Assembly (NCBI RefSeq): GCF_014621775.1
Contig: NZ_CP061204.1
Span: 3,988,501-4,052,500, forward strand
Length of the DNA stretch: 64,000 nucleotides
Source: Stenotrophomonas sp. 169
Lineage (GTDB): Bacteria > Pseudomonadota > Gammaproteobacteria > Xanthomonadales > Xanthomonadaceae
Direction of reading: 5' to 3'
The notes under the pieces were generated by a model. That model had not been told where the DNA came from. It did no database searches and saw only the letters and a program-made list of their open reading frames with translations. Numbering within the stretch: the first letter of the stretch is position 1; each line of letters begins with the position of its first letter. This document shows positions 1 to 10,000 of the stretch, piece by piece. Both the position numbers and the translations under genes were made by a program.

Positions 1-421
<421 letters not shown>

Positions 422-489
422 GGCAGGGGGCGGTGGCGCGGCTGTAATGGGTGATGGCGGGGGGACGACAGCCGGAGACAGTCGAAGCC

Positions 490-553
490 AGCCGACTGAA
501 GTCGGCTCTACCGGTCGGCTCTACCGGTCGGCGCCATCAGTCGGCGCTGCGTA
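490..553 (-). repeat. GTAG-type REP hairpins (SMAG-like)
   Basis: Bases 490-511 read on the minus strand as GTAG followed by an AGCCGAC-TTCA-GTCGGCT hairpin. A shortened copy of the CGGCTCTAC end follows at 512-525. A degenerate hairpin with GGCGCC and GGCGC arms reaches about 553. The same hairpin occurs three times at 21445-21535. The elements lie between the 3' ends of hemF and the sRNA and may help to end transcription. They are non-coding. Confidence 0.8.
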
Positions 554-567
554 CCGGGGCTGGAAAT

Positions 568-690
568 AAAAAGCCCCGCTGACCAGGGGGAGGTCAACGG
601 GGCCGGGGAACGGGTGCTTGGGGAGGAGCCCCCGTTCCAAGATCTTCTCCAGGGGATGGGAGAGATCCACAACAGGCGTTGCGCCTGTTG
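568..690 (-). ncRNA. sX13: sX13-like small regulatory RNA
   Basis: Downstream of polA on the same strand lies a compact RNA-like region. In transcript order it holds a 5' hairpin with perfect 9-bp arms (690-670), a hairpin at 667-641 with a CATCCCCT loop, a hairpin at 636-609 with a CTCCCC loop, and a terminator at 603-573 whose loop is TCCCCCT, followed by TTTTTAT. A TTATAG -10 box lies at 700-695 and would start transcription near 689; no good -35 box is visible. In Xanthomonas, sX13 is an RNA of about 115 nt next to polA with C-rich loops that act on virulence and other mRNAs without needing Hfq. Position, length and loops all match; the name is from memory of that family, not from an alignment. 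Confidence 0.78.
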
Positions 691-809
691 ATGGCTATAA
701 AAGCACTACGAACATTGATGAATCGTGAAGGCGGCCCATTTAGCCTTTCCTGCCCCGTGCAATATTCATCGTTTAGTCAGACTGTCGCGGCAGCAGACGT
801 ATTCAGGCT

Positions 810-3584
810 TCAATGCGCCTCGTCCCAGTTGAGTCCATGGCCCGTGTCGACCACCAGCGGAACCCGCAACTGAGCTGCCTGCGAAATGTGTTTGACGACC
901 TCGGTACGCAGCTCGTCGATGTAGCCGGCCTCGCATTCGAAGACGAGTTCATCGTGCACCTGCAGGATCATCTTCGCCGGCGCGGCCGACTCGCGAAGCC
1001 AGGTATCCACCTTCACCATCGCCTTTTTGATGATGTCCGCCGCCGTGCCCTGCATCGGCGCATTGATCGCGGCACGCTCCGCGCCTGCCCGCAGCCCTTG
1101 GTTGCGTGCGTTGATGTCGTTCAGGTACAGGCGTCGGCCGAACAGCGTTTCCACGTAGCCCTGCTCACGCGCCTGTTGCCGCATCCTCTCCATGAAATCG
1201 CGCACGCCGGGGTAGCGGCTGAAGTACAGCGCCACGTAGTCCTGCGCCTGCCCGCGGTCGATGCCCAGGTTGCGCGCCAATCCGAAGGCGCTCATGCCGT
1301 ACATCAGCCCGAAGTTGATCGCCTTCGCGGCACGTCGCTCGTTGCTGGTGACCTCCTCCAGGGAACGACCGAACACTTCTGCCGCGGTGGCGCGGTGCAC
1401 GTCCGCGCCCTGTTCGAATGCCCCCACCAGACCGGGGTCGCCAGACAGGTGCGCCATGATCCGCAGTTCGATCTGCGAGTAGTCGGCCGCCAACAACAGC
1501 TTGCCTTCCGGCGCGATGAACGCGCGGCGGATACGGCGGCCGTCTTCCGTTCGGATCGGGATGTTCTGCAGGTTCGGGTCGGATGACGACAGGCGGCCCG
1601 TGGCGGCGCCTGACTGGTGATAGCTGGTGTGTACGCGGCCGGTATCGGCGTTGATCATTTCCGGCAGCTTGTCGGTGTAGGTGCTGCGCAGCTTGGCCAG
1701 CCCGCGGTACTCCAGGATCACCCGCGGCAGTTCATGCTGCTCGGCGATCGCTTCCAGTGCCTCTTCGTTGGTGCTCGGCTGGCCCTTGGGCGTCTTCACC
1801 AGCGCAGGCAGCTTCAGCTCGTCGAACAACACCGCCTGCAGCTGCTTGGGCGAATCCAGGTTGAAGCTGCGGCCGGCCAGCTCGGTGGCCTTCTGCTGGG
1901 CGGCCAGCATGCGCGTGGACAGGTCCTGGCTCTGTCGCCGCAGCTCCGCCATGTCCACTTGCACGCCATGGGCCTCGATGCGGGTCAGCACCGGTACCAG
2001 CGGCATCTCGATGTCGCGATACACCTCGTCCAGGCTCGGCACCGCCGCCAGCTGCGGGCGCAGCGCGTGGTGCAGGCGCAAGGTCACGTCGGCGTCCTCT
2101 GCAGCGTAGCGGCTGGCTTCGTCGATCCCCACCTGCGAGAACGAAATCTGCTTGGCGCCCTTGCCGGCCACGTCTTCGAACTTGATCGTCGTGTAGCCCA
2201 GGTAGCGCTGGGCCAGCGAATCCATGTCGTGGCGGGTGGCCGTGGAGTTCAGTACGAAACTCTCCAGCATGGTGTCGTCGTGGTAGCCCTGCACCGCGAT
2301 GCCGTGGCGACGCAGCACATGCAGGTCGTACTTGCCGTGCTGGCCCAGCTTCTTCTTCTTTGCGTCTTCCAGCGCCGGACGCAGCGCATCGAGCACCTGC
2401 TGCATCGGCAACTGCGCCGGCGCGCCAGGGTAGTCATGACCCAGCGGGATGTAAGCCGCCTTGCCCGGCTCCACGGCCAGGCTGATGCCCACCAGCCGCG
2501 CGCGCATGGCATCCAGCGCATCGGTTTCGGTATCGAAGCTGATCAGCTCCGCCTGCTGCAGCCGCTCCACCCAGGCCTGTAGCTGCTGCGGTTCGAGCAC
2601 GGTCTCATACTCGCCGGGCACCGACAGCGACGGGTCCACGTCAGCGACTGCAGCTTCCTCGCCCGCGCCACGCGCGAAACCCGCCGCGGTGCCGCGCAGG
2701 CTTGGCACTACCTCGCTGACGGTAGGCGGCAAACCCGCGCTGCCTTCCAGTTCCTTCAGTGCCTGGGTGAAACCGTACCGTGCGTAGAGCTCGCGCAGGT
2801 CGTCAACATGGCGCTCGCGCAGCGGCAGGTCCTGCGGGCCGGCATCCAGGGCGACGTCGGTGCGGATGGTCACCAGCTCGCGGTTCAGCGGCAGTCGCTC
2901 CAGTGCGGCACGCAGGTTCTCGCCGATCTTGCCCTTCATGCCAGTCGCGGCGGCCATCACGCCGTCCAGGTGCTGGTACTCGGCCAACCATTTCGCTGCG
3001 GTCTTGGGGCCGCACTTGTCCACGCCCGGCACGTTGTCCACGGTGTCGCCCATCAACGCCAGCAGGTCGACGATCTGGTCGGCGCGTACGCCGAACTTTT
3101 CCATCACCGCCGCGTCGGAATCCATCCGGCTGCCGGTCATGGTGTTGACCAGTTCGATACCCGGCCGCACCAGCTGGGCGAAGTCCTTGTCGCCGGTCGA
3201 GATGGTCACCGACAGATCGCGCGCGACGCCCTGCAGGGCAAGCGTGCCGATCACATCGTCGGCTTCCACGCCGGGAATGCGCAGGATGCTGATGCCGAGC
3301 GCCTCGACGATCCGGCACATCGGCTCGATCTGGCTGCGCAGCTCATCGGGCATCGGCGGGCGGTTGGCCTTGTACTGGTCGTACAGGTCGTCGCGGAAGG
3401 TCTTGCCGGGCGCATCGACCACGAACGCCACGAACGCGGGGCGCTCTTTCAATGTCGACCGCAGCATGTTGACCACGCCGAACAGCGCACCTGTGGGTTC
3501 ACCCTGCGGATTGGACAGGGGCGGCAGCGCGTGGAACGCGCGATACAGGTAACTGGACCCGTCGATAAGGACTAATCTGCTCAT
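810..3584 (-). CDS. polA: DNA polymerase I
   Basis: A 924-residue, full-length Pol I that fills gaps and removes RNA primers in replication and repair. Residues 1 to about 290 form the 5'-3' flap nuclease (LVLIDGSSYLYRAFHALPPL at the N-terminus; the GDTVDNVPGV helix-hairpin region near 179-188). A 3'-5' exonuclease domain follows, with FDTETD (D351, E353) and a YAAEDAD block, so proofreading looks intact. The polymerase domain has motif A DYSQIELR, the O-helix block RRAAKAINFGLMYG and motif C QVHDELVFE, and ends in GLNWDEAH. The ATG at 3584 starts MSRLVLIDG. The sRNA at 568-690 lies downstream on the same strand, and a small lipoprotein gene diverges upstream. Confidence 0.98.
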   Translation of the reverse strand: MSRLVLIDGSSYLYRAFHALPPLSNPQGEPTGALFGVVNMLRSTLKERPAFVAFVVDAPGKTFRDDLYDQYKANRPPMPDELRSQIEPMCRIVEALGISILRIPGVEADDVIGTLALQGVARDLSVTISTGDKDFAQLVRPGIELVNTMTGSRMDSDAAVMEKFGVRADQIVDLLALMGDTVDNVPGVDKCGPKTAAKWLAEYQHLDGVMAAATGMKGKIGENLRAALERLPLNRELVTIRTDVALDAGPQDLPLRERHVDDLRELYARYGFTQALKELEGSAGLPPTVSEVVPSLRGTAAGFARGAGEEAAVADVDPSLSVPGEYETVLEPQQLQAWVERLQQAELISFDTETDALDAMRARLVGISLAVEPGKAAYIPLGHDYPGAPAQLPMQQVLDALRPALEDAKKKKLGQHGKYDLHVLRRHGIAVQGYHDDTMLESFVLNSTATRHDMDSLAQRYLGYTTIKFEDVAGKGAKQISFSQVGIDEASRYAAEDADVTLRLHHALRPQLAAVPSLDEVYRDIEMPLVPVLTRIEAHGVQVDMAELRRQSQDLSTRMLAAQQKATELAGRSFNLDSPKQLQAVLFDELKLPALVKTPKGQPSTNEEALEAIAEQHELPRVILEYRGLAKLRSTYTDKLPEMINADTGRVHTSYHQSGAATGRLSSSDPNLQNIPIRTEDGRRIRRAFIAPEGKLLLAADYSQIELRIMAHLSGDPGLVGAFEQGADVHRATAAEVFGRSLEEVTSNERRAAKAINFGLMYGMSAFGLARNLGIDRGQAQDYVALYFSRYPGVRDFMERMRQQAREQGYVETLFGRRLYLNDINARNQGLRAGAERAAINAPMQGTAADIIKKAMVKVDTWLRESAAPAKMILQVHDELVFECEAGYIDELRTEVVKHISQAAQLRVPLVVDTGHGLNWDEAH

Positions 3585-3672
3585 GCGACGATTCTACGCG
3601 CCCATGGCATGCACGGCGCCCACACCGGGTGGGGCATAATCACCGTCCCCGTCCGGCCCAGGAGTCCCGTCC

Positions 3673-3969
3673 ATGAAACGCATGATGCCTGCCACCCCGC
3701 TGGTCCTGGCGCTCCTGCTTGCAGGCTGCGCGACGTCCGGCGGTGCCGGCATGCCGCCGGTCGACGTGGCCGGTGCCGAGGTTGCCCAGCGCACGCTGGA
3801 CAATGGCGACGTGGTGGAGGAATACCGCGTGTCCGGCCAGTTGCGCATGGTCAAGGTAACCCCGGCACGTGGCGCGCCGTATTACATGTACGACCAGAAC
3901 GGCGATGGCCGAATGGATAATTCCAAGGACGGGGTGTCCCCTGTGTACTGGAAGCTCTACAGCTGGTAA
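3673..3969 (+). CDS. Small lipoprotein, DUF2782 family
   Basis: A 98-residue exported lipoprotein. The N-terminus is a short signal peptide ending in the lipobox LLAGC, so Cys19 should be lipidated. The mature part is short and ends in a block typical of DUF2782 (APYYMYDQNGDGRMDNSKD then VSPVYWKLYSW). A Shine-Dalgarno AGGAG lies 8 nt before the ATG. The gene diverges from polA and is followed after 16 nt by another small gene on the same strand, so the two are probably co-transcribed. The family has no proven function; a homologue beside polA is usual in Xanthomonadaceae. Confidence 0.85.
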   Translation: MKRMMPATPLVLALLLAGCATSGGAGMPPVDVAGAEVAQRTLDNGDVVEEYRVSGQLRMVKVTPARGAPYYMYDQNGDGRMDNSKDGVSPVYWKLYSW

Positions 3970-3985
3970 TGCCTGCTTTCCTGCG

Positions 3986-4228
3986 ATGAGTACCGCCGAC
4001 CGCCGCAACGCTGCCCTCGACCAGGTCGCCCTTCGCCAAGGGCTGACCGGCGAACAGCTGGCCGCAGTACAGACCCTTGAGCATTTCGGCTGGCAGCTGC
4101 GTTTCGTGCGCCGGCCTTTGTTCCGCGAACCCATCCCGGTGCTGTTCGATCGCAGCGGTGAGCGCTATGTGGTGCTGCAGGGTGACGGCAGCCTGGATGA
4201 ATCGCAGACCCTGAAACTTCGCGACTGA
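3986..4228 (+). CDS. Conserved small protein of unknown function
   Basis: An 80-residue soluble protein, MSTADRRNAALDQVALRQGL at the start, ending GDGSLDESQTLKLRD. The reading frame is open further upstream, but that part overlaps the lipoprotein gene in another frame and reads as out-of-frame sequence, so the ATG at 3986 is preferred. There is no signal peptide or membrane segment. The C-terminal half (FREPIPVLFDRSGERYVVLQ) looks like a small beta-rich fold. It lies 16 nt after the lipoprotein gene. The function is not recognised. Confidence 0.7.
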   Translation: MSTADRRNAALDQVALRQGLTGEQLAAVQTLEHFGWQLRFVRRPLFREPIPVLFDRSGERYVVLQGDGSLDESQTLKLRD

Positions 4229-4271
4229 ATCGGTGCAGCGACGCACCGTGACCTTTGTCCTGTTGCGGATA

Positions 4272-4287
4272 TATAACAGTGCTTATA
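4272..4287. promoter_or_regulatory. Possible MarR operator over the promoter of 4298
   Basis: A dyad TATAA-CAGTGC-TTATA lies 10 bp before the MarR-type start codon, in the only AT-rich stretch nearby. It overlaps plausible -10 sequences (TATAAC, TATACA). MarR proteins commonly repress their own genes through such palindromes. This is inference from position and symmetry only. Confidence 0.35.
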
Positions 4288-4297
4288 CATTCGCTGC

Positions 4298-4789
4298 ATG
4301 TCATTGCCCACCGCCACCCTCGGTACCCTGGTCCGCCATCTGATCGAGCTGCTCGACGGTGAGGTGGAGTCGGTCTACGTGGCGGCCGGGCTGGAATGGC
4401 GGCCCCGCTACACCCCGCTGCTGCGTGCGCTGATGCGGTTGGGCCCGGTATCGATCAAAACGCTGGCGCTGCAGATCGGGATCAGCCATTCGGCCGTCAG
4501 CCAGACCGTTGCACAGATGCGCGCGACCCGCCTGCTGGCCCTGAGGCCCGGAGTCGATGCGCGCGAGCGTATCGTCGCGTTGACGCCCAAGGCAGTGAAG
4601 ATGATCCCGGCGCTGCAGCGCCAATGGGCGGCCACCAATGCAGCCGCCGCCCAGCTGGACGCCGAGCTGTCTTCGCCGTTGTCGGTGCTGCTCGACGAAG
4701 CCATCACGGCCCTGCACCAGCGCCCCTATGGCGAGCGCATCGCGGCCGCCGCGGCGACGCTGCCGGACGACGCTTCCGCAAATCCCTGA
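4298..4789 (+). CDS. MarR-family transcriptional regulator
   Basis: 163 residues with a winged-helix centre: PLLRALMRLGPVSIKTLALQ, then the recognition-helix region ISHSAVSQTVAQMRATRLLA, then a wing RPGVDARERIVALTPKA. This is the MarR pattern of wHTH between helices that form the dimer. The C-terminal tail is Ala-rich. A 16-bp dyad sits immediately upstream and could be its own operator. The CPBP protease gene follows after 26 nt on the same strand, so the pair is likely an operon. The ligand and targets cannot be told from sequence. Confidence 0.85.
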   Translation: MSLPTATLGTLVRHLIELLDGEVESVYVAAGLEWRPRYTPLLRALMRLGPVSIKTLALQIGISHSAVSQTVAQMRATRLLALRPGVDARERIVALTPKAVKMIPALQRQWAATNAAAAQLDAELSSPLSVLLDEAITALHQRPYGERIAAAAATLPDDASANP

Positions 4790-4815
4790 CTCAACCGCAC
4801 CCGAGGATGTACCTG

Positions 4816-5706
4816 ATGGCGACCTCTCTCTGTTCCCGCGTGCACCCGATCCAGCTGGGCGACCAGCGCGTACTGCGGCCCGGCCGCTTCCGCTGGTTGC
4901 GCGCACTTGCCTGGGTGGTGGCGCTGTTCGTACTGGTGGTGATGAGTTCGATGTCCACCGGCCAACTGCTGGGTACCCTGCTGCCGAAGACAAGCGGGCC
5001 AGCGCAACTGCTGGGCTATGTCGGCTCGGTGCTGGTCGGTTTGGGAATCTATGCCTTGGCGGTGCGGTTCGGTGAGGGACGCCGCCCGTCGGAGATCGCG
5101 CTGCGGCCGTTGCTGCCCGAGCTGCTGCTGGGACTGCTGCTCGGTGCGGCGATGTTCGCCGCGGTGATGGCGATCATGGCCGTATGCAGCCTGTACGACA
5201 TCACGTTTACCGGCCCTGCGCCGGCCTGGATCGCCGCCGGCAAAGCGCTGCAGGCGGGGGTCATCGAAGAGTTGATGCTGCGCGCCATCCTGCTGCGTCT
5301 GGTCTGGCGCGCCTTTGGACCTTGGATCGCCTTTGCCGTCTCTGCGGCGCTGTTTGGCTTCGGCCACATGCCCAATCCGAACGCCACCGTCTTTGCTGCG
5401 GTCTGCATCGCCCTGGAGGCGGGCATCATGCTGTCTGCCTTCTACGCCCTGACCGGGCGTATCTGGATGTCGATAGGCGTGCACGCCGCTTGGAACTTCA
5501 CGCAGGGCTATGTCTTCGGTGCCGCCGTATCGGGCAGCGAACTGGGCCCAGCGATCGCACGCAGCACGGCCGTTCCGGGCATGCCGGAATGGCTCACCGG
5601 CGGTGCCTTCGGCCCAGAGGCTTCGCTGCCCGGCCTGGCCGTCTGCCTTGCCATCGGCGCGTTGGTCATGTGGTGGGCGTGGCGGATGGGCCGCTTCGCA
5701 CGATAG
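4816..5706 (+). CDS. CPBP-family intramembrane metalloprotease (CAAX protease-like)
   Basis: 296 residues, mostly hydrophobic, with about eight membrane segments. All three CPBP motifs are present: EELMLR (E151, E152, R156), FGFGH (H184) and HAAWN (H223, N227), which form the metal/glutamate site in the membrane. The family includes CAAX prenyl proteases and bacteriocin-immunity or Abi proteins; the substrate here is unknown. The ATG at 4816 is chosen because GAGG lies 9 nt before it; an in-frame ATG at 4807 is too close to that site. It follows the MarR gene and is probably controlled with it. Confidence 0.88.
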   Translation: MATSLCSRVHPIQLGDQRVLRPGRFRWLRALAWVVALFVLVVMSSMSTGQLLGTLLPKTSGPAQLLGYVGSVLVGLGIYALAVRFGEGRRPSEIALRPLLPELLLGLLLGAAMFAAVMAIMAVCSLYDITFTGPAPAWIAAGKALQAGVIEELMLRAILLRLVWRAFGPWIAFAVSAALFGFGHMPNPNATVFAAVCIALEAGIMLSAFYALTGRIWMSIGVHAAWNFTQGYVFGAAVSGSELGPAIARSTAVPGMPEWLTGGAFGPEASLPGLAVCLAIGALVMWWAWRMGRFAR

Positions 5707-5713
5707 AACCGAC

Positions 5714-5741
5714 GTCAGCCGGCGGACCTCGGTCCGCTGAC
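5714..5741. terminator. Hairpin between convergent genes
   Basis: GTCAGC-cgg-CGGAC, CTCG loop, GTCCGCTGAC: a stem with a 3-nt bulge between the 3' ends of the CPBP gene and the stress-protein gene. It can serve both strands. There is no strong T tract. Confidence 0.5.
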
Positions 5742-5743
5742 GA

Positions 5744-6190
5744 TCAACGGATGACCAGTACCGGCACCGAACTACGGGCCAGTACCTCGGCCGTCTGACT
5801 GCCCAGCAGCACACGTGTCACGCCGCGTCGCCCATGCGAGGTCATTACGATCAGATCGGTGCTGCGCTCGTCGGCAATATCGATCACGCCATCGGCGGCG
5901 TAGCGGTCCAGCACGTGCACGGCGTTCGCACGCACGCCGTAGGCTTCCGCCTTGGCGACGGCCGGCTGCAGGATCTTCTGCGCGCTTTCTTCGCGATCCG
6001 CCTTGTACTCGGGACTGTTCATGTAGCCCACGCTCCAGCCCATGGCGTCGTACATGCCGACGGCCCATGGTTCGGACACGGTCACGATGTCCACTTCGGC
6101 GGACAGGTCCTTGGCCAGTTCGAGCCCTTTCATAAGACCTTTTTCAGCCAGCTCCGAACCATCGGTGGCGATCAGGATGCGTTTGTACAT
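5744..6190 (-). CDS. Universal stress protein, UspA family
   Basis: 148 residues, a single Usp domain. It opens with MYKRILIATDGSELAEKGL, where the T-D-G-S segment lies at the nucleotide-binding strand, and ends with GRRGVTRVLLGSQTAEVLAR and VPVLVIR. The G-2x-G-9x-G(S/T) ATP-binding signature is visible around SHGRRGVTRVLLGSQT, suggesting an ATP-binding subtype. It is monocistronic, with a bidirectional hairpin at its 3' end. Upstream, a 17-bp palindrome and a weak FNR-like box suggest control by stress or low oxygen. Confidence 0.93.
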   Translation of the reverse strand: MYKRILIATDGSELAEKGLMKGLELAKDLSAEVDIVTVSEPWAVGMYDAMGWSVGYMNSPEYKADREESAQKILQPAVAKAEAYGVRANAVHVLDRYAADGVIDIADERSTDLIVMTSHGRRGVTRVLLGSQTAEVLARSSVPVLVIR

Positions 6191-6233
6191 GGCGGGACTC
6201 CTTGCGGGATGGGCCAGGTGGGAATATCACCAT

Positions 6234-6273
6234 TGCACAGATAATGTGCAGGCCGCGCCTTGAGCTGGATCAG
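6234..6273 (-). promoter_or_regulatory. Palindrome and weak FNR-like box upstream of the usp gene
   Basis: 6234-6250 is a perfect inverted repeat TGCACA-GATAA-TGTGCA, 44 bp upstream of the usp start. 6260-6273 (TTGAGCTGGATCAG) matches 8 of 10 defined bases of the FNR/Anr site TTGAT-N4-ATCAA. Spacing to any obvious -10 is not ideal, so the FNR assignment is weak; the palindrome itself is certain. Confidence 0.35.
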
Positions 6274-6320
6274 TGCAGTGCAGCATGGCCTGCCCGGCAG
6301 GCCGTGGCATGATCGGCCGC

Positions 6321-7034
6321 ATGCGACGAGCTCTGCTGTGGTGTCTGTGTCTCGTGCTGCTGCCGCTGCCGGCCGCAGCCGACGACGCGATCCTGGTGTT
6401 CACCCGCACCGCCAAATTTCGCCATGAGTCGATCCCGGTCGCCGTGCATACACTGCGCCAGCTGGCGAGTGACCAGCACCTGCGTACCGACCACAGCGAA
6501 GACAGTACGATCTTCACTGCGGCCACCCTCGCCCCGTACAAGGCGGTGGTGTTCGCCAATACCACCGGTGATGTGCTCGATGCCCCCCAGCAGGCGGCGT
6601 TGCAGGCCTACATCGAAGGCGGCGGCGGGTACCTCGGGCTGCATTCGGCCGCTGACACCGAGTACGACTGGCCCTGGTATGGCGAACTGGTCGGCGCCTG
6701 GTTCGACAAGCATCCACCTGGCCTGCAGACGACACACGTCATCCTGGAAGGGGACGCTGTCGAACCCGTGCAGTGGACCCTGACCGACGAGATCTACAAC
6801 TACCGCCGCAATCCGCGGCCTTTCGTGCAGGTGCTGGCGACGGTGGATGAATTCCGTTACGAGGGCGGCAGCATGGGCGAGGACCACCCCATCGCCTGGT
6901 GCCGGGCGATGGGCAAGGGCCGCAGCTGGTACACCGGCTTCGGCCACGATGCGACGGTATACGCCGATGCCAACGTGCAGGCCCTGCTGCGGCGGGGTCT
7001 GGCGTACGCCACCGGCATGACGCCTCGCTGCTGA
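6321..7034 (+). CDS. ThuA-domain exported protein
   Basis: 237 residues. A signal peptide (MRRALLWCLCLVLLPLPAAA, then DDAILVF) leads into a single ThuA/trehalose-utilisation-type domain with a class I glutamine amidotransferase-like fold: FTRTAKFRHESIP, YLGLHSAADTEYDWPWYGEL, EDHPIAWCRAMGKGRSWYTG and FGHDATVYA. ThuA proteins are linked to sugar metabolism, but the exported form has no proven reaction. The ATG at 6321 gives the best signal peptide; one at 6309 is also possible. It converges with the large gene that ends at 7042, only 7 nt away. Confidence 0.85.
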   Translation: MRRALLWCLCLVLLPLPAAADDAILVFTRTAKFRHESIPVAVHTLRQLASDQHLRTDHSEDSTIFTAATLAPYKAVVFANTTGDVLDAPQQAALQAYIEGGGGYLGLHSAADTEYDWPWYGELVGAWFDKHPPGLQTTHVILEGDAVEPVQWTLTDEIYNYRRNPRPFVQVLATVDEFRYEGGSMGEDHPIAWCRAMGKGRSWYTGFGHDATVYADANVQALLRRGLAYATGMTPRC

Positions 7035-7041
7035 CGCCTGG

Positions 7042-10000
7042 CTATTTCTTCTCGCGCAGTGCAATGCGAGTACGCCCAGCCGATGCGCCTGCCGCCGCAG
7101 GTGGGTCACGCAGGGCCCGCAGGCGTGCTTCCAGTGGCTCGTTCAGGCGATCGTCCTGCAGTGCGGTCAGGCGCTGCGCGATCTGCGCGGTGGTCTGTCG
7201 CGACGAGGACGCGACGCCCTGCACGTCCGGCGCGCGCAGCAGGGCCAAGCGGGTATTCACTTCGTCCTTGAACTGGATGTTGCTTATCGCCGTGTCGCGC
7301 GCCGCACGCGATGCGGCTTCATGTGCCGCTTTGTCCGCAGCGTGTTTCTGCGCAGCCTTGGCCGCCGCTGCCTGCGCATGCGCCGCCACGGCAGTCGCCG
7401 CCAAGGACGGCACCGCCTTCTTCGCCTGCTCCGCTGCGTGGGACTGCGCCGACTCTCTTGCCTGCTGGCTCGCCTGCGCGGCAGCCTGTTTCTGCGCTTG
7501 GCTCTGGGCCTGTTCCGCTGCCTGAACCGCTGCAGCCTCACTGGCTTGGCGGGCCGCGTGTGTGTGCACCTGCGATGCGATGGAGGCGGTCTCCACCTGC
7601 GGAACGATGGGAATCTCGCGACCGCTCACCATGGAACCGATCTCATCTGCGGCCTGCTCGATGCACTGTTTCCACGCCAGGCCCCGCTCACTGCGGGTCA
7701 TCTGCGGCTGCGCCAGCACCTGCGCTTCATAGCGCTTCCACGCACCCTGGATCCGGGTGGAGGCAGGGCCATGACGGTCCGCCTGCATCTGCTCGGTATA
7801 CCCTCGCGCGGCCTCTTGTTGCTGCTGCTCCAACAAGCTTGCAGGCACAGGGACCCCGCGTAGCGCCGGATACTTGCGCAGCGCATCCCTCCATGCCTCT
7901 CCAACCGCGTCGGTCACGGCGTGATCGAGGGAATTCAACTCGTCATAAGAGACCAGTGTGACTTTAGAGAAAACGTCCTGCCGGAACAGCTTGGACTCCA
8001 GCAGCAACTGCTTGGCCGGGCAATAAGCGAGGTCTACTTCCTCGACAAGCTGCTGAAGCTCCATCTTGGCGCGCACCACCGAGAAATTGGTCTCGCCAAG
8101 GGACGTATCACTGCCCAGCACTGCGTTTCGCAGCTTGAACATGCCGGACCTCAACTTGAACATGTTGGCTGCGTGCAGCGACCTGTGCTCGCTTACCTCG
8201 GCCGATGACGGCCACAACTGCGAAGCCTTGAGGCGGTCGATCCAGCCTTGCGCCGCGTCGGACTGCAGCAGCGCCGAAAAGTAGTTGGCTGTCCCGGGCT
8301 GCTTGGCTTTCAGCAGCTGAGCGCGTATCACCTCGCGCGTCACGCCGTTGGGGACTTCAATCAGCGCTTCCAGCAACTGGATGAAGGCCATGCCTACCTC
8401 GGGACGGTCGACAGTATGAAAGCCGACACTGGCGGGATAGGCAGCGTACTCTATCGGCGTCATCAGCAACGCAGCCACCGCCTTCGCATCGACTCGCCGC
8501 TCTTGTACCAGCTTGCGCATCAGCAGCAGCCAGTCCTGGTTGGCGGTGAACGCAGCGACGCTATGTGGCTGGTAGCCAGGCCCAAAATCCAGACTCTGCA
8601 GCAGTGACTGATACACATCCGGTGACATGAGCTCGGCGGCGGCTGCGCTGACCACCTTGTCGTCACCTGTAGTAAGCCCGTCGCCCAATCGGCTCACCGC
8701 ATTATGGAACGCCTGCAACGAACGAATTTCGCGATGCATGCTGTTGAGCGTCGGCACCGCGCAGGGCTCGACAGTGCGTAGCAGCGCTTCGTGTCGGGCC
8801 TCGATCATGCGTTCTGCGTCGTAGCCCGTTGAAGTCTGCATCAGGGGCTGCATCGCCTCGGACATCTCCTTTCTCACCCGCTGCGCACGTGTGGGATCTG
8901 CCTGGACCCAGTCCACCAGCTGCACACTGTCGAATCGCCTCAGCATCGCGTCACGGCGCTCGCTCAACAGCACGGTAAGTACTGAAGGATCGGGCCATGC
9001 GTTGGGTCGCGCTTGTGCCGGTGGTTGCCAGTACGTTTCGGTCACCGCGCCGATGGCCATTTCGGGAATCAGCGAGAGCCTGTACCCCATCTCAGCCAAG
9101 GTGTCGCAGACGGCCGAATCGGGGTCCGCTGGCGGACGGAAAAGCTCGGCAATGGTTTCAGACTGGAAACCGTACGGCCAGCGCAGTGTGTCGTGCAGCG
9201 GGCCGGGGTCACAGCCCATTGCATCGAATTCATCTGCGTAGACCTTGAAGGCAGGTGGCATCGGGAACAGGGACGGCGGTCGCTGGCAGATCGCCACATC
9301 CTTGCTCGCCTCTTTGGGCATCATCACGCCGGTGCGCAGGTTGCGGAAACCCAGCGGTCCGCAGGCACCGAAGTCCAGGCTCATTCCCACTGGCTCACCA
9401 TTACGCATCGTGTAGCCGAAATTCTCCATCCGGTAGTTCAGCTGATCCCAGTTGGCCAGCCAGCGAGAGGCAACATAGTGACGCAGCTGTTCACAGCGCA
9501 GCGCAGTGGGCAGCATACGGTTCATGCGCTCCAGCGCGTCGAAGCGTGCCTTATCAGATTTGGCATGTGCCGCATGCAGCTCAGGGGGCAACTCCCATGG
9601 CTGGGCAACGTTGGCCTGTGCAAGCAACTGGCCACATGCTGCGGTCGCATCCTGATGCGCGAGCTGCAGTGCGGAATAACGCTGCGCGGCTTGCGGATCG
9701 TTTTTGCTTACCCGTGCCAGCGCGTGCTCTGTGGTGAGAAATGTGCCGAGGTCATAGAACGCTTCCTCAAAGCGCGACGCGACGCTGGGCGCGGCACCGG
9801 CCTGCGTGCTGAGCGGGCTGGCCAGCGCGGTTTCCGGCACAGTCAGGCCGGTCAGCTGGAACAGCTTGGCCATCGCTACTTCCTGCGCACTGCAATCGCT
9901 CTGCTTTACCCGCCACTGTTCGCGATTGAGTTCGATCCTTATCGCCGCTCCACTACCGGCGCCCTGCCACTTGATGGCTTTCGCACCGGTGAGATCGAGG

